Assembly (NCBI GenBank): GCA_963585895.1
Contig: OY757934.1
Location: forward strand, 37,752,336-37,816,335
Source: Sepioteuthis lessoniana
Taxonomy: Eukaryota; Mollusca; Cephalopoda; Myopsida; Loliginidae
DNA length: 64,000 nucleotides
Direction of reading: 5' to 3'
Shown here: positions 1 through 9,872 of the stretch, in pieces
Numbering within the stretch: the first letter of the stretch is position 1
Layout: each line of letters starts with the position of its first letter
Notes under the pieces: model-generated
The model's database searches: none
Told to the model about the DNA's origin: nothing
What the model saw: only the letters and a program-made list of their open reading frames with translations
Program-made: the position numbers and the translations under genes

Positions 1-886
1 GTTCGTATTTGAAGTGTGCAAAGACTGTTACATAAAATATGATTCAAGTTTACTAAAACCAAGAAAAGTATATAAGCGAAAAGAAAAACGATATGTAAAC
101 ACTACAGAATGCTAAAAGATGGCCAACTATCCGTCTTGATTTTTTTTTTAAAAGTAGTAATTACTGCTGAGAAACATTTCCAGTTTGATGGACTCGATAA
201 ATGTTGTACCTGGACGAGAATGAAAGAACCTGTTGTTCTCAAAAGAAAACAAAAGAATGAAGAAGAAGTTATTGTATAGGGTATGGTCTTTTCAAGCGGA
301 AACTTATGGCTTGAGTGGCTGAAAGAACGTCAGAGCAACTTAAATTCCAAAGACATTTTGGAAAAAAATCCTATCACGCATAAAAGAGATGCGATATGAT
401 TTCACTCTTGAACAAGATAACAGCAGCATTCATGTTTCCATAATAGTGAAGGACTGGATGTATAAGGCAAAAATAACTTCTCCCAAAATGGCTAGGAAGG
501 AGCTCAGGTTTAAATTAAGTATAAATATATTGGAGATGCTCAGAGAACTTGTTTATCCCGATCCAGAAATAACAAAAGAGGTTAAACTACAAGAATACAT
601 AATAGAAGCCAAAAGAAAATTAATGGAAACGAGGAATAACTTAATCATCAATATCTTTGAACATTATGTAACAAAATTGGGAAAGGTTATAAAAATATTA
701 GACTTTTTGTTTTCAACACTGTCTTGAATATTTGAGCGCTAGACTGATGCAACAATTTGAGAAAAAATTTAATATTAATCTATTTTTTTTCAATTTAATT
801 TTCATTGTTTCATATGATAACGTTACTGCAACACTCTCGTATGTATCATACCGGACACTAGAAAATTTTAAGTTTCCTAAAATAAT

Positions 887-888
<2 letters not shown>
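1..888. other. unrecognised A+T-rich sequence
   Basis: I recognise no gene or repeat family here. A 112-codon open frame at 389-727 has no motif I know, no upstream signal and lysine/isoleucine-rich composition of the kind A+T-rich sequence gives by chance. The stretch may be an old transposon relic, but I cannot show it. Confidence 0.4.

Positions 889-949
<61 letters not shown>
889..949. repeat. (TA)n microsatellite ending in TG
   Basis: About 30 uninterrupted TA units, passing into TGTG at the right edge. It creates spurious open frames of alternating Ile-Tyr on both strands. Confidence 0.95.
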
Positions 950-954
<5 letters not shown>

Positions 955-1297
955 CAAACACTTAACAATAGCGGCTTTAACACACAACTAAACCATCTCC
1001 AAAACAATTGACTGGTTGGTTGCCACATAAACATCTAACTAAACAAATGTTTTGGTGAAATAATTAAAACAGTTGATTTAAAACAGCCACAAACCACACC
1101 TACAGGGATTAACTTCTACGTGTGGCCAAAGAGCGTCACATGGTCACAGTACACAAGTCTAGCGGTCAGTTTAAAACAAATGGATAATAAGAAATAATAC
1201 CTGTTTAATAAACGAATATATTCTACGTAATAGGTTCAATTTCGTTGGAGTTTTTCGTGTCATATCAAGTCTTCAAAACCTTTCTTCACAGAAACAT

Positions 1298-1682
1298 TTT
1301 GTTCTGTCGGCCTGACTGAATCCCTTACAGAGAGGTAAGAAATCTCTCCCCACAAAAATGTGTTCAGAGTATGACACTAAATTGCATCTGATGGTCAGGC
1401 TCCAGTTCTTGTGGCCTAGGGAGTGTGGAGTACTCCTTTATTTCAATCACCCCTAACCCTAATCCGACGCAGAGTGATTGCACCTGTTAAGTTTTCATCT
1501 TTAAGTGAAATAAATTGGTTTGAAAATTTGTCGTATTCGACTGGATCTGGCGGAGAAAAAATGTTTAGAAGAAACTACACAAAAATGAAATACGAATGTA
1601 CTAAAAAATACAATTCCTTAACCTCTAGACATAAGATAACACTTGACGGGTTAATATGCCGTTAAAACCAATCAATCAATCT
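1298..1682 (+). repeat. Family H composite repeat, short form
   Basis: The head includes the family landmarks: a TGACACTAAA block, an ATCTGATGGT block, the phrase GGCTCCAGTTCT and GTGTGGAGTACTCC. The 3' end reads GGGTTAATATGCCGTTAAAA followed by (CAAT)n. The ATGCC-to-GTTAAA end is the family's 3' hairpin tail. The middle is shorter than in the long copies. It is not coding; the 80-codon open frame across it is incidental. Confidence 0.7.
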
Positions 1683-1787
1683 ACAAAATCTTTTCTCCTG
1701 ATGATGAACTCAGCTTAAAACTAGTTGAGAATAAAACAAAATTATTAAGTAATAACAAAGAAATATTCTTGCTTGTCTTATCACTTT

Positions 1788-2032
1788 TGTTCTAATGGGT
1801 CGAGTGTTCGTCAGTGGCCGGGAGACCAGGATTCAATCCTAGGTCAAGTCTTACCAAAGACTCAAAAAGTGGTATTTGATGCCTTCTTGCTTAACTCTCA
1901 GCATTATCAAGTACGGACCAAAAGCAAGTGGAGAAATCCTGGGAAAAGAGTAGTGCTCTCCCCTACACCTCAGTGTAGTAGCTATTAAAAAGGGGGCCCT
2001 AGGGTCTCCCTCAACTACGGTCGGACAACTTA
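1788..2032 (+). mobile_element. SINE A copy (tRNA-Asp-like head)
   Basis: The head carries a Pol III B box of the form GGATTCAATCC after GGGAGACC, which resembles a tRNA-Asp T arm. The body has the family landmarks: CATACCAAAGACTC-like (here TTACCAAAGACTC), the CAGCATTAT block, and a stem ending in GTGTAGTAGCTATT. The 3' end is the CGACTACGGTCG-like block. SINEs are non-autonomous and are moved by a LINE reverse transcriptase; the partner LINE is not identified here. Confidence 0.85.
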
Positions 2033-2062
2033 CTTGAATATATATACATATACAAAGAGGTG

Positions 2063-2587
2063 GCAGATATATCTCCCATATTTGAAACTGTCACTTGGAT
2101 GGTACAAGTGAACATCGGCAAGTGATAATAGCTCCATCGAGCAAAGATTTTATCATTCATTTTTAGATTCGATCAGTTGCAGTGATGATTTGAACTAACG
2201 TATATTAGAGATTTGCTGTTGAAACATGTTTTTTAAACTGGTTAATCAGTAATTTTTGCACAGAGAGCTTTTCGTGCTCATTTCAAGTGATGTTGGAATA
2301 ATGATGTTTTGAATAGAAAATCGATACTGTTATGGGTTGAAAATTCTATACGGAACGGCATCATTCTGATGCAACATGAAATGAGCACGAAAAGCTCTGT
2401 ATATTCACAAATCTTAATAAACGTTTTTAAGAGCAAATGCACAATATGACCCGGTTTTAGCCATGATCGCATCTGAAATAATTACGATTAAACATTGGCT
2501 AGATGAAGCTATAATTAGTTACCACTTGCCTGGGTTCCCTAGCATTACATAAGTGACAGTTCAAAACGTAGGAGGTATTGCTGCCAT
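2063..2587. mobile_element. 525 bp foldback (long inverted repeat) element
   Basis: The two halves are reverse complements of each other along most of their length. Outer arms contain GAACTGTCACTT-type sequence (left about 2085, inverted right about 2560). Inner arms contain an almost perfect pair, AGAGCTTTTCGTGCTCATTTC (positions 2265-2287) and its complement (2375-2398). The central loop is under 90 bp and holds a further inverted pair around ATCATTC/GATGATG. No transposase frame is present, so this is MITE-like or foldback-like. The inner arms match better than the outer ones. Confidence 0.7.
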
Positions 2588-2925
2588 ACAGAATACATAC
2601 ATAATAATTGATGAAATTTAAAATATTAATCATATTAAATCTTTGACGATCTCAATTTCTATCTAAGATTTAATAAATTGAAAACAACGCGCACACATAA
2701 CAAAAATTAATCAAATATAACCTTAAAGTAATAAAGACAACAAAAAAGAGTGCAGTTAAAAGAAATACATAGACAAAGAGATGAATTCAATGGGTGGATA
2801 TCAAGGGACAATAAATAAGCAATATTAATGCAGGTAAGGAGAGAAAAAGGTAAGATCTATGATTTATTTTTTTAAATTAGAAAAAATAGAGCATGCATTA
2901 AAAATTCATTATTTCTTTATACATA

Positions 2926-2950
2926 CACACACTCACTCACTCACACACAC

Positions 2951-3005
<55 letters not shown>
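2926..3005. repeat. compound (CA)n(TA)n microsatellite
   Basis: CA/CACT units at 2926-2953 run into about 25 TA units. The order is CA then TA on the plus strand. Confidence 0.95.
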
Positions 3006-3010
<5 letters not shown>

Positions 3011-3023
3011 CTTGATTTATAAT

Positions 3024-3405
<382 letters not shown>

Positions 3406-3459
3406 ATCTCCAAAATAAATAAATTTTTCTGAGTACGTCTCAATGAAAATTACTGGGCT

Positions 3460-3462
<3 letters not shown>

Positions 3463-3501
<39 letters not shown>
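3463..3501. repeat. (TA)n microsatellite
   Basis: About 19 TA units, followed by AAATGAATA-type short repeats. Confidence 0.95.
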
Positions 3502-3504
<3 letters not shown>

Positions 3505-4127
3505 AATGAATAAATGAATAAATAAAGAAAGAATAGCCTAGCTTTTTCTAAGCCTTTGATTTTCTAGAACAACATGGTGTTTTTACTTTTGGTATAACTA
3601 GACTTCCCCGAGGAAAAAGGAACGTAAGCTTGAGTCTCACCGGGTACTTACTTTTATCTATGGTGCGTGCTGTTTTGAAGAAGAATAAGGATAATATGAG
3701 TCAAAATATATAACTCGTTTAAAAGTTTCTTTAATTTCGAAAAGACATCGTTGTTTTGTTTTGTTTTTTGTTAGTTTTTTTGCTTTAAATCATATTTTAT
3801 ACATATATAGACGTTTTAGAATATTTGTCCACTCAATTTGTTGATTAAGAATAAAAACTGGAGTCTCCTGAGTAAGTTAATGCGATAAATGAATGGTTAT
3901 ATGCTAAACTGTGTGACTGACTGCTGCCATAAATATAAGAATAATATAAAGTAATATTCCTCAGAATATTTTATTTAGTCTTAGATTCCAATATCAGTTC
4001 GCTAAGAAATATTCGTTAATTCTTTTGTTTATCGTGTTTTTAATTTCTTTTGGACTTGGAGTTTTTAATTTCTGAATAGAGTCCAAACTATGTTACTGAT
4101 TTGACGAACAGTAACAGAAAATCTTCA
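3502..4127. other. unrecognised A+T-rich sequence
   Basis: No gene, SINE or inverted repeat that I can support. Poly-T runs and scattered stops occur in all frames. Confidence 0.4.
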
Positions 4128-4270
4128 GTCTAGCCAAGAAAGGAATGGCCAAAATCATCAAAGTTAAGCAGCGATGAGTCAGTTTATTATTCAAATGGTC
4201 GACTAGGAACACTAAGTACTGTGAGAAGCCTGTGTCAAACTGAGAAAAGCTTGATAATTCTAAAATTTGT
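4128..4270 (+). mobile_element. 5S rRNA-derived SINE-like copy 1
   Basis: The segment 4152-4235 aligns without large gaps to the 3' two thirds of animal 5S rRNA. The core AAAGTTAAGCAGCG matches the 5S AAGTTAAGCAACG block, and ATGGTCGAC and AGGAACACTAAGTACTGT match the ATGGGTGACC and GGGAATACCAGGTGCTGT blocks. Most mismatches are transitions, as expected for decay. It is followed by a tail (GAAGCCTGTGTCAAACTGA) that also follows the second 5S-like copy at 4445. A shared non-5S tail points to a SINE with a 5S head (SINE3-type) rather than an isolated pseudogene. It is not a functional 5S gene. Confidence 0.65.
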
Positions 4271-4444
4271 ACCTGCATAATGCATTAATATTATGGTTAA
4301 AAATGAATTTATTAACAAACTAGTCGTTACTAGATAATTACTACTTAGTGATGAATTCAGTCTTCAATAACTACACCATAATTTTAGCCTTGTGCCAAAT
4401 CTAAGTTGAGCTTCTTTTTTTTTTTTTCGGGATTTACGCTTACA

Positions 4445-4562
4445 GTAACGGTTCGTGCTAGTTAAGCATAGTTAAGCAGATGAGTGACCATGAAGGAATA
4501 GCAGTTAGTGTCGGCAATTTGAAGTCTGTGTAACTGACTAAACAAAACTTAGTAATAACAAA
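4445..4562 (+). mobile_element. 5S rRNA-derived SINE-like copy 2, internally deleted
   Basis: AGTTAAGCA is followed directly by GATGAGTGACC and GGAATAGCAG...GTCGGC, which correspond to separated parts of 5S rRNA. The segment between them, holding part of the internal promoter, is missing. The tail GAAGTCTGTGTAACTGACT matches the tail of copy 1. Same orientation, about 320 bp away. Confidence 0.55.
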
Positions 4563-5168
4563 AAGAAAGAACCATTTTTGTTTATATTTTAGAATGAAGA
4601 AAGCTGAAAAACAATCTGCAGAGTGTGCTGATCTGCAGAATGATTTTTTGGAAAAGCATTTATGCTTCACAGTTCATTGGTCATTCTCTTTTCGTCATTC
4701 CCTGAGGTTTTTAGAACCGTTGCATATTTTACTTTCCCAAAAGGCCAGAATGAAATAAGCGTCAAAAATTCTAGGAATTCTTTAGAACTCCGGTTTACAA
4801 GGTGATATCTCACCTCTAGTAAGTTCCTGGCAGGATATCTAGAGGCGTCAAACGCCAAAATATGAACCTGTTCACTCAAAGTCATAAGTATAGACAAAAG
4901 AAAAGAAACTTTAATAAAAAAATTTAAATCTACGCTCGTTTTTACTCTCTAAATTTACGCATTTCAAAGTGACAAAGTAAAAACAACTATTTATTAGCAT
5001 ACACATTTGAATAGAAACATGTTCACATATACACATGAAATTTCTTCTTTTAACAAACAATATTAAAAAAAATCAGTCTTTTGTGCTACGAATAAAAACC
5101 CTTGTAAGAAAAAAATACAAATATTGCAAACAAGAAAACAAGATTTTATTTTATGAAAATGTAATGTC
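4563..5168. other. unrecognised sequence
   Basis: No recognised gene or repeat. Short open frames on the minus strand (4458-4897) show no known motif. Confidence 0.35.
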
Positions 5169-6212
5169 ATATGGTTTCGAGAGGAATAGAACCTAGATTT
5201 TGGAATATGGTTTTGAGAGGAATCGAATCTAGATTTTAGAATATAGTTTCGAAAAGAATAGAACCTAGATTTTGGAATATGGTTTTGAGAGGAATGGATC
5301 CTAGATTTTAGAATATAGTTTCGAGAGATATTGTACCAAGATTGTATCATATGATTTCTAAATGAATGGTATCTATATTTTGTGATATGGTTTCGAAAGG
5401 AATAACATGGATTTCGGTATACGGTTTCGGGATGATTTAGATCCAGATTTTTTAATGCAGTTTCTGGAGGAATGTGTTTTTTTTTAATTTTGGAATATGG
5501 TTTCAAGAAGAATGGAGCCAAGATTTTGGAATATGGTTTCGAGAGGAATGGAACCAAAATTTGGGAATATGGTTTCGAGAGGAATGGAACCAAAATTTGG
5601 GAATATGGTTTCGAGAGGAATGGAACCAAAATTTGGGAATATGGTTTCGAGAGGAATGGAACCAAAATTTGGGAATATGGTTTCGAGAGGAATGGAACCA
5701 AAATTTGGGAATATGGTTTCGAGAGGAATGGAACTTAGATTTTGGAATATGGTTTCGAGCGGAAAGAAACCTAAATTTTGGAATATGGTCTCGTGTGGGA
5801 TGGCACTAATATTATGGAATATGGTTTCTAAATAAGTAAAGTAAAGTTGGCGACCGTAGTCGAGGGTGACTCGAAGGCTCTCTTTTCGATAGCTACTACA
5901 CCAAGGTGTAAGGAAGGGCGCTACTCTTTTCCCGGGATTGCGCAACTTTACCCTTGATCCGTACTTTATAATGCTGAGTGTTAAGCAAAGAGTCATCAAG
6001 TACTATTTTTGAGTCTGAAAATGACTCGACCTGGGATTGAACCCAAGTTTCCCGGGCGATTGGCAAACACTCTGGCCATTATGCCAATAAGAGATCCAAA
6101 TTTTGGAAAAATGGTTTTTAGACGAATGGGACCTAGATTTTGCAATATGGTTTTTGAGAGGCATGAGACCAATAATTTGGAATATATTTCCTAGAGGAAT
6201 TGGACGTAGAGT
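5169..6212. repeat. 36-bp minisatellite array
   Basis: The repeat unit contains ATATGGTTTCGAGAGGAATG and then GAACCAAAATTTGGG. The units from about 5515 to 5740 are nearly identical; flanking units diverge (GAACCTAGATTTTGG). Because 36 is divisible by 3, several frames on both strands stay open and give false 12-residue repeat proteins. A SINE A copy (5837-6091) sits inside the array, and array units resume at about 6092 after it. Homogeneous central units with diverged edges fit recent local expansion. Confidence 0.92.
5837..6091 (-). mobile_element. SINE A copy inside the minisatellite
   Basis: Read on the minus strand it has a GGGATT/GAACCC-type B box near 6036-6050 and the family body and 3' end at AAGTTGGCGACCGTAGTCG (5842-5860). 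The array units stop at about 5836 and resume at about 6092, so the SINE inserted after the array existed. Confidence 0.87.
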
Positions 6213-6727
6213 TGAGATCAACGGTTTTAAGATTGTTTAGTGTCCTTATGAATTTTTATTTTACCCATCTATGTTGAATTATTTTGGATTACCTGGTCGG
6301 TTTTTTTACACCTTTATAAGGATTAATTAGGGAAACTGCATAATTGTTTTAATATTCAATCTTAAACTTATCCTTCAGAAGCAAATACGTCTTTTTATAT
6401 TGCTTCCCAACACACTGTGTTTGAAAGAACGTAATGTATTTTTTTGCTGGATGGTTTCCTTGGATTGTATGACTTTTAAAACAGCGGGAATTGACTCTCT
6501 ATTAGAATGGAGACAAAGGATGACATCTGGATGAACATGAACATTGTAATTAGCATTTTCGATCATAAATTATTTTTACATTTTCCGTGCGACTCATTCT
6601 ATTTCTATTATAAGCAGTGAATTTTGCAAATAATTTACTTTGCAGGGATTCAGTATCTGTGGTTCAAACAAACTGTTTCGATAAAATATATGCGAAAAAA
6701 ATGTTTCAATGTATTTGTGCACATATA
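6213..6727. other. unrecognised sequence containing a 20-bp donor-like match
   Basis: No gene recognised. Positions 6357-6376 carry CAATCTTAAACTTATCCTTC, which recurs exactly at 6770-6789 inside the insert that splits the mariner end (see findings). Confidence 0.5.
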
Positions 6728-6750
6728 GATAGATAGATAGATAGATAGAT
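6728..6750. repeat. (GATA)n microsatellite
   Basis: Five to six GATA units immediately outside the left end of the mariner. Confidence 0.9.
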
Positions 6751-6752
6751 AT

Positions 6753-7754
6753 ACGAGGATCATTAAAACCAATCTTAAACTTATCCTTCCATGAGACACG
6801 GGTGCGTGATCGTTTGTCTTGATCCGACTGTAAGATCGACATTTGAAACCAGAGCGTTGAATACGATAACAATTACGACAGGTCTTGTCTTGATGGTCAC
6901 TAATCATTGAGTCCGTCTTTTTGTCCGGACTGTCGATCAAGTTTCGAGACGTTTTTAGCATGGGCACTTTTATTGATAGTGCACACATGAGACTCTAGTA
7001 CCCTTCGAAGTAATCTTCTCCGGCTGCAATGCCTCTTTCATCTGCTCAATTGTCTCATAACGACAGCCTCTGAGGTTAGGGAATAACGAAAAGTCACAGG
7101 GAGCAAGGTCTGGACTATAGGGAGGGTGCGCAACTGTCTTCATGCCCATCTTTGTCAAATAGTCTGTGACAAGGATGGAGTTGTGAACTGGTGCATTGTC
7201 CTGGTGGAAATTCCACTGACCCGATTTGAAGTGTGCTGGCCTCTTCCTACGGAATCTCTTCCTGAACTCCCTTAAAACCTCAACATAGTAACCCTAACCC
7301 TTTGGCCAATCAACTCTGATGTATTGACTTTCTTTCTCCTCTCACACCTCTCATCATCCCTCACAGACTCCATGCCTTCCTTGAAGCTCTTATGCCACTC
7401 AAAAACTAATGCTCGATTCATGCAAGATGGTCGAAAAGCAGTCTGAAGCATTTCATACGTTTCTGTGGCATCATTTTTTCCAAGTTTAAAACACAATTTT
7501 ATTGCATATCGTTCTTCTAAAGTGTCCTCACGTCCAGATTGCATTTTTGAAATTCACCAGCTGTGACAATCAGGCTTTAGTAGGTTGTATTCCAATTTCT
7601 GCTGTAGCTGTTCATTTGAACTTGAAGTCATATAAATTGGTCAGTCATCTCATAAGATATATAGCAATAACATATTGAATTTTGAAGAGTCTACGACAAT
7701 TTTAAATGCCCATAAGAAAAAAGTCTGGAAACCTATGGAAGGCACCACGTAGAT
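6753..7754 (-). mobile_element. internally deleted mariner-like transposon M1
   Basis: The minus strand encodes pieces of a mariner transposase. At 7272-7544 is the N-terminal helix-turn-helix region (YAIKLCFKLGKN, WHKSFKEG, VRDDERCER). At 6970-7260 is the C-terminal catalytic region with HQDNAP- and HPPYSPDLAPCDF-type motifs, which in mariners supply the second and third catalytic Asp. The region with the first Asp is missing, and frameshifts separate the pieces. Terminal inverted repeats share a CTTATGGGCA/CCTATGGGCA inner block with copy M2 at 34370. The left terminal repeat is split by an insert of about 172 bp that contains a copied host exon (6792-6940). It cannot encode an active transposase. 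Confidence 0.85.
6792..6940 (-). pseudogene. copied fragment of the 9596-9872 exon inside mariner M1
   Basis: These 149 bases match 9652-9800 with 3 mismatches and no gaps (98%). On the minus strand they encode the same stretch as residues 25-73 of the exon at 9596-9872, beginning LIDSPDK and ending NDHAPVS. All three differences change an amino acid (Glu to Lys, Leu to Arg, His to Gln, relative to the exon). The match stops abruptly on both sides: on the right the mariner end resumes, on the left there are 20 bases that match 6357-6376. It has no start codon or splice site of its own, so I call it a captured, dead exon fragment. Confidence 0.88.
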
Positions 7755-7946
7755 GTATTCTCTTAAAAAAAAACAATCGGTGACATTAAGATAATACATT
7801 TATTTCCATACTGTTAAAAGTATTGATATAAATCAATGCTCTAAAAATGACCGGGATTATCCAAATTTAATATTCTATTTTTTTAAATTTCATTGGTCCT
7901 GCTGGGAATTATTCCCGACTCAGGATATACTGAAATAACTAATATA

Positions 7947-7997
<51 letters not shown>

Positions 7998-8105
7998 CTA
8001 TGTGGATGACTATATATATATATATATATATACCATTCAGCAAGCACAGTGTTTAATTATGACAAGTGTTGTTGACACTGGCAGATATCTTGGAACGAGA
8101 ACGAA
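7755..8105. other. A+T-rich spacer with two TA tracts
   Basis: No gene recognised. TA tracts lie at about 7950-7995 and 8012-8031, separated by a short TGACTATGTGGATGACTA spacer. Confidence 0.6.
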
Positions 8106-8109
8106 GAAA

Positions 8110-8640
8110 AAATCAGGTCAGAGCCACACAATTCGAAGGTACCGCCTTTGTTAAAGGTGTAACGTTCCAGAAAGAAAATAATGAGCCAGGTAGTGGGAGA
8201 TGAGAATTGCCATGGGAAAGAAATTTCAGTTCCCGGAAATTATGTTGTCCATCAATTCGAGGCCAGATGTGGTTATTTGGGCAAAAGAAATAAAGAAAAT
8301 TATTTTATTAGAACGGATTGTACCATGGAAAGCGAGTTAAGATGTTTCTGCTGCAGAAAGGAAAACCAGCAAATACTATCAGCTGGTTAACTATTACAAA
8401 CCCAAAGGATGACGTGTTTTGGTTTTCCCAGTGATGGTAGTAAACTCCCAGTGATTCCGGGCGCCAATAGATTAGAACCTGCGAACCAAGTTGGGAGGGG
8501 AAACCAGGAAAGAAGAGCCGTTCAAATAAAGGGGGAAACAGCTAAAAGAGGCTGGTCTTGGTTATGGCATAAAAAGGAGGAGATGAACCGGAAAACAGAA
8601 GATGAGCAGTGATTTGGACGCCACTGCCAAGCCATCAAAC
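8110..8640 (+). pseudogene. decayed C-terminal domain of a non-LTR retrotransposon
   Basis: One frame reads through SRPDVVIWAKEIKKIILLE, IVPWKAS, AAERKTSKYYQLVNYYKPKG and RVLVFPVMV, broken by in-frame stops after KAS, KPKG and NSQ. The pattern RPD-V-IW, then I-L-E-TVPW, then ERK-KY-LV and a G-RV-V-FPV block is one I know from the C-terminal part of invertebrate non-LTR retrotransposon polyproteins with a restriction-like endonuclease. No reverse transcriptase core is adjacent. Stops make it a relic. Open frames in the other two phases (8181-8390, 8409-8612) are shadows. Confidence 0.6.
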
Positions 8641-8754
8641 AAAGAGTTTTATATTTAGGGTCGAAATACTCTGTAGAGGTTGGACACCACCTGAAGATAC
8701 ATTCTCCCGAAGAGCTATCCATCCCCTTATTAGTCATCATATGCATATATGTTG

Positions 8755-8757
<3 letters not shown>

Positions 8758-8795
<38 letters not shown>

Positions 8796-8811
8796 GTGTG
8801 TGTGTGTGTGT
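8758..8811. repeat. compound (TA)n(TG)n microsatellite
   Basis: About 17 TA units followed by about 10 TG units. Confidence 0.95.
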
Positions 8812-9590
8812 GACCCATGTGGCACATCACAGCGACGTTTTCTTTTTAATTAGTGCCTGGTTCAGAAATTTAGTTTAGGCCTCGAAGCTTCATAACTGAG
8901 CACGTTTCTAACATCGAGCAACAAAGCGGGAATAAGTGATGTGACAAATAATTTAAAGACAGTATTTTGATTATAAGGGTCGACCAACTGCTGTAAAATC
9001 CGAAAGTAGAAACGATTTAAATTTTGAAATTCTTATTCGAACTCTCCATGGAATTGAATTAATTGAAATTAGAACTTAATTTCTAAATAATCCAAATTCT
9101 CAGTACATCTGAGATAAAAATGACATCAAATTAAAACTTTTCACACTTTCCAAAATAGAAGTACTAATATCATCATAGACAGTAGGAAGAAATTGAAACC
9201 CAATAGATTCATGAGCTTTCTTGAATAAAACAATCAATCTTTTAAAAAATTTTATGCAAAAATGTTTTGTTTTACATAAAGACGTATAAAAACGTTTTAC
9301 ATCACCATAACCTGAAAACGTTGTTTATATGGGACAAATGATAAACTTGTTTTATATGAATTAGGATAAAAAAATTAAAAGCATATGTACGGATATTTAA
9401 TTAGAGCATAGAATTCTTAAGTATCTCAAATTGATAAAATATTCAATAAACCCTTTATCAAAATAAGACGCAACAACTATTGTTAACAGAGAGAACTTTT
9501 GATATTTTATGTCTGAAAAGAAAAAAAAAAAGAAATCGAATAAAAAAATCAAAAAACGAAAAAACATTCAAACTGCATATGAATTTCAAG
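8812..9590 (-). other. unrecognised; probable intron start of the 9596-9872 exon
   Basis: A+T-rich, no repeat family recognised. If the exon at 9596-9872 is real, this is the beginning of its first intron on the minus strand. I see no second exon in it. Confidence 0.4.
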
Positions 9591-9595
9591 CTTAC

Positions 9596-9872
9596 CTTCA
9601 TTTCGATGGCGACTTTTTCTATTCGGTGGTGGGGCGTCCGTTTGAGTTCCCTGAGACACGGGTGCGTGATCGTTTGTCTTGATCCGACTGTAAGATCGAC
9701 ATTTGAAACCAGAGCGGTGAATACGATAACAATTAAGACAGGTCTTGTCTTGATGGTCACTAATCATTGAGTCCGTCTCTTTGTCCGGACTGTCGATCAA
9801 ATTACTCTGGCATGAGTTGTTCTTGGGTAAAATCACCTTGTCGGTAGGAGCCTTGCTCGCACAAGAACCCAT
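9596..9872 (-). CDS. first coding exon of a membrane-anchored protein (partial)
   Basis: The minus-strand frame starts MGSCASK and runs 92 codons before a consensus splice donor (GAAG then GTAAGC, boundary at 9595/9596, phase 1). Gly2 followed by Ser6 and Lys7 fits the N-myristoylation consensus, and Cys4 is placed for palmitoylation, so the product is probably tethered to the inner face of a membrane. The rest is hydrophilic: an acidic/serine stretch (residues 25-43), a small cysteine cluster (KTCLNCY, then GFKC, residues 44-58), GTQTDAPPP (75-83) and a basic end (RKSRHR). I recognise no family. The start codon is the only one upstream in the frame with this motif; its context has G at +4. 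Two CCAAT boxes lie about 160 bp upstream. A 149-bp piece is copied into mariner M1. Downstream exons are not visible, so the gene model is incomplete. Confidence 0.6.

Noticed and set aside
389..727. 112-codon frame as a gene
   Set aside because: No recognised domain, no start or splice support, and A+T-rich composition gives such frames by chance.
713..965. Open frames of repeated Ile-Tyr, Cys-Val, Thr-His or Ser-Leu
   Set aside because: They are translations of TA, TG/CA and CT microsatellites on either strand here and at many other tracts; no gene evidence.
5063..5999. Long open frames with 12-residue repeats on both strands
   Set aside because: They arise from a 36-bp minisatellite whose unit is a multiple of three; all frames are equally repetitive.
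5169..6212. CRISPR-like array
   Set aside because: Units are contiguous without unique spacers, and the genome is eukaryotic. The same holds for 56833-57297.
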